Shown here one piece after another: positions 62,826 through 64,000 of a DNA stretch of 64,000 nucleotides. The stretch's first letter is position 1, and each line of letters starts with the position of its first letter. The translations under genes were made by a program, and so were the position numbers. A model generated the notes under the pieces. That model was not told the origin of the DNA. It worked only from the letters and a program-made list of their open reading frames with translations, and did no database searches. This DNA is from Chroococcus sp. FPU101 (GTDB lineage Bacteria; Cyanobacteriota; Cyanobacteriia; Cyanobacteriales; Microcystaceae): contig NZ_BLJI01000001.1 of the NCBI RefSeq assembly GCF_017312365.1, positions 186,001 through 250,000 of the forward strand. The letters run 5' to 3'.

Positions 62826-63623
62826 TTAAGCTTTTTCAACTGATGCGGATTTGTGAGCGTAATCTGCATAGGAAGCCAAAGTTAGAATAGCCATTGCGAT
62901 GAGGGGAAAAATTAAGCAATTAAATTCCATTGTACCAACTGTATAAGCGGCAGCCCCTGCTCCTAAAAAGAATCCTGCAATAATCGGTGCAACACGACCA
63001 ATACGGGCTAATGCTTCTTGAGTTTCAACACTTGGTATTTTATTAGAAAGGGGCAACACTGGAGCAATGATTAATAGAACTAAATCTAGGGTCAACTGTG
63101 TGGTATTCCCTGTCATGACGGTTGTCGGAAAATAACCTGTAAATGAGGTGATAGCTTCTTTCATCAAAGCATTTTGAATCGCCATTGCTACAACACCTGC
63201 CGCACCAATGGGGAAAATAATGTCTTCTTGAACATCTAACATTAAAGAAGGTGAAAGCGTAGAAGCAACGAACAGAAAAACACCAATTCCAATCGTTTCG
63301 GCAGTTAGAAGGACGGGTAAAACAGGCCAATTTTTATACCGACAAAAGCGGGCAACAACTGAAGTTACCGCTACAGCCACCATAAAAATTGGAATCATCA
63401 TTAAATGAGTTAAAGTATCTTTTTCATCTGAGGCAGCAGAAGCTCCAGCTAAGGCAATGTTTCCAGTAACGTGTGCCGTAAATAGGGCAAATAAGACAAT
63501 AAAAGAAGCAGTATCAACAAATCCTGCAACCCAGCTAAGAATAAAGCGTGCTGGGCCATCGCTCATCAAAAAACCACTGATACTGAATGGCTCTTTTTCG
63601 CTGTTTGGTAGGGTAATGGTCAT
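62826..63623 (-). CDS. YoaK family (DUF1275) membrane protein
   Basis: Membrane protein of 265 residues with about six helices. DUF1275 features are seen in SWVAGFVDTASFIVLFALFT, HVTGNIALAGAS, GAAGVVAMAIQNALMKEAI and the motif TTVMTGNTTQLTLDLVLL. Function is not known. The first 20 residues are polar. The start ATG has no strong ribosome site. It runs leftward between a partial gene at the edge and the LTxxQ gene. Confidence 0.88.
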   Translation of the reverse strand: MTITLPNSEKEPFSISGFLMSDGPARFILSWVAGFVDTASFIVLFALFTAHVTGNIALAGASAASDEKDTLTHLMMIPIFMVAVAVTSVVARFCRYKNWPVLPVLLTAETIGIGVFLFVASTLSPSLMLDVQEDIIFPIGAAGVVAMAIQNALMKEAITSFTGYFPTTVMTGNTTQLTLDLVLLIIAPVLPLSNKIPSVETQEALARIGRVAPIIAGFFLGAGAAAYTVGTMEFNCLIFPLIAMAILTLASYADYAHKSASVEKA

Positions 63624-63765
63624 TGTTTTTTAAGAATCAAAGATGCAGTAGAGTTAGAAAAAAGGTAACAAATTTTACGGATTGGGTTTGTAGCAAATGT
63701 GACTAGCTTTATGCTTGCTCTGAAGCTTCACTTTAAAAGTCGCAAAGCTATTTTAGCTTGCTGTT

Positions 63766-64000
63766 TCAAAGTTCAGGTGGTGGCGGGGGAATAATTTTTA
63801 AAACTTCGTAAAGATGTTGCTCATTATCGGCGGCGGCGACTAAATCTTGTGGTAGTTCGGCAAAGCTAGGGGGTGTCTCTAATCCATCAAAGTCTGCGCT
63901 ACAACTCCAACTCGCTAGTAAGGCTACTTCTTTATTATCACTACTTTTTAGTAAAATAACGGTACGTGGTGCAGGAACCATATCACTCGCGGTTGGGATG
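63766..64000 (-). CDS. Partial gene at the right edge, cyanobacterial hypothetical
   Basis: A leftward frame stays open to the window edge. Visible residues include VPAPRTVILLKSSDNKEVAL, SWSCSADFDGLETPPSFAEL and EVLKIIPPPPPEL at the end. A Met at 63981 could be internal or the start, and upstream codons continue in frame, so the gene probably begins outside the window. I cannot name it. The poly-Pro end is next to the stop. Confidence 0.5.
   Translation of the reverse strand, partial: IPTASDMVPAPRTVILLKSSDNKEVALLASWSCSADFDGLETPPSFAELPQDLVAAADNEQHLYEVLKIIPPPPPEL

Overview
The window is a chromosomal segment of an AT-rich cyanobacterium. It carries protochlorophyllide reductase (por), the cytochrome b6f small subunit PetL, the proton-extrusion protein PxcA, the cyanobacterial thiO-thiG fusion, Ycf36/CGLD27 and Ycf39-like proteins, an RRM-type RNA-binding protein, and about twenty copies of the HIP1 octamer GCGATCGC. 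I cannot fix the genus. A gene closely resembling hpnP (hopanoid C-2 methylase) suggests a lineage able to make 2-methylhopanoids.

Layout. 1-0.5 kb: a decayed IS630-type transposase and a small hairpin. 0.5-5.5 kb: thiO-thiG, then yqeK, rsfS, CGLD27 and asparaginase. 5.4-9.8 kb: a leftward five-gene run (TPM-domain protein, LemA, bestrophin, unknown, ScpA). 9.9 kb: tRNA-Cys and a bidirectional terminator. 10-10.7 kb: an exported protein broken by a frameshift. 11.1-23.2 kb: a sulfur region (TauE-type exporter with DUF1634 partner, a flavoprotein-persulfide dioxygenase fusion, a membrane-anchored sulfonate-binding protein, SsuD, SbpA, a double-rhodanese protein, a tiny exported peptide, a YeeE-type transporter). 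Two CadD-family transporters lie in it. 24.6-29.4 kb: a second sulfate-binding protein heads the pstSCAB phosphate operon. 29.5-40.4 kb: por, envelope and stress genes, an RRM protein, hpnP, lpxC, an Omp85 protein with Pro/Thr repeats, purC. 40.6-46.7 kb: mixed housekeeping genes (peptide-type permease, response regulator, monothiol glutaredoxin, rnhB, aroB, petL). 46.8-48.3 kb: arsR-aquaporin-arsC, with a TGA codon inside arsR. 48.4-54.1 kb: DUF1499, queA, a TMEM14 protein, an HpxO-type flavoprotein and pxcA. 54.3-61.4 kb: a Gly-rich exported protein, an MFS transporter and an Mce/Mla lipid-transport set with a WD40 lipoprotein. 61.4-64 kb: a gene-poor AT-rich stretch with a hairpin cluster, then an LTxxQ-type periplasmic protein, a YoaK protein and a partial gene at the edge.

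How the genes fit together. In the sulfur region, uptake of sulfonate and thiosulfate/sulfate (SBPs, YeeE), release of sulfite from sulfonates (SsuD), sulfur transfer (rhodanese), persulfide oxidation to sulfite (the fusion) and sulfite/sulfonate export (TauE/DUF1634) form a plausible route. Permease and ATPase partners for the sulfonate and sulfate binding proteins are not in the window. The ars genes suggest arsenate reduction followed by arsenite exit through an aquaglyceroporin, under an ArsR with a matching operator before each promoter.

A second theme is gene decay. I see remnants or single-base lesions in a transposase, an exported protein, a gene behind the dioxygenase, two short reading frames around ssuD, a DUF6761-type gene, an AAA ATPase, a cation/proton exchanger tail and a Na+/H+ antiporter tail. 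Several of the lesions are one base long, so sequencing error must be excluded before calling them real. Nothing here looks like a CRISPR array or an intact mobile element.
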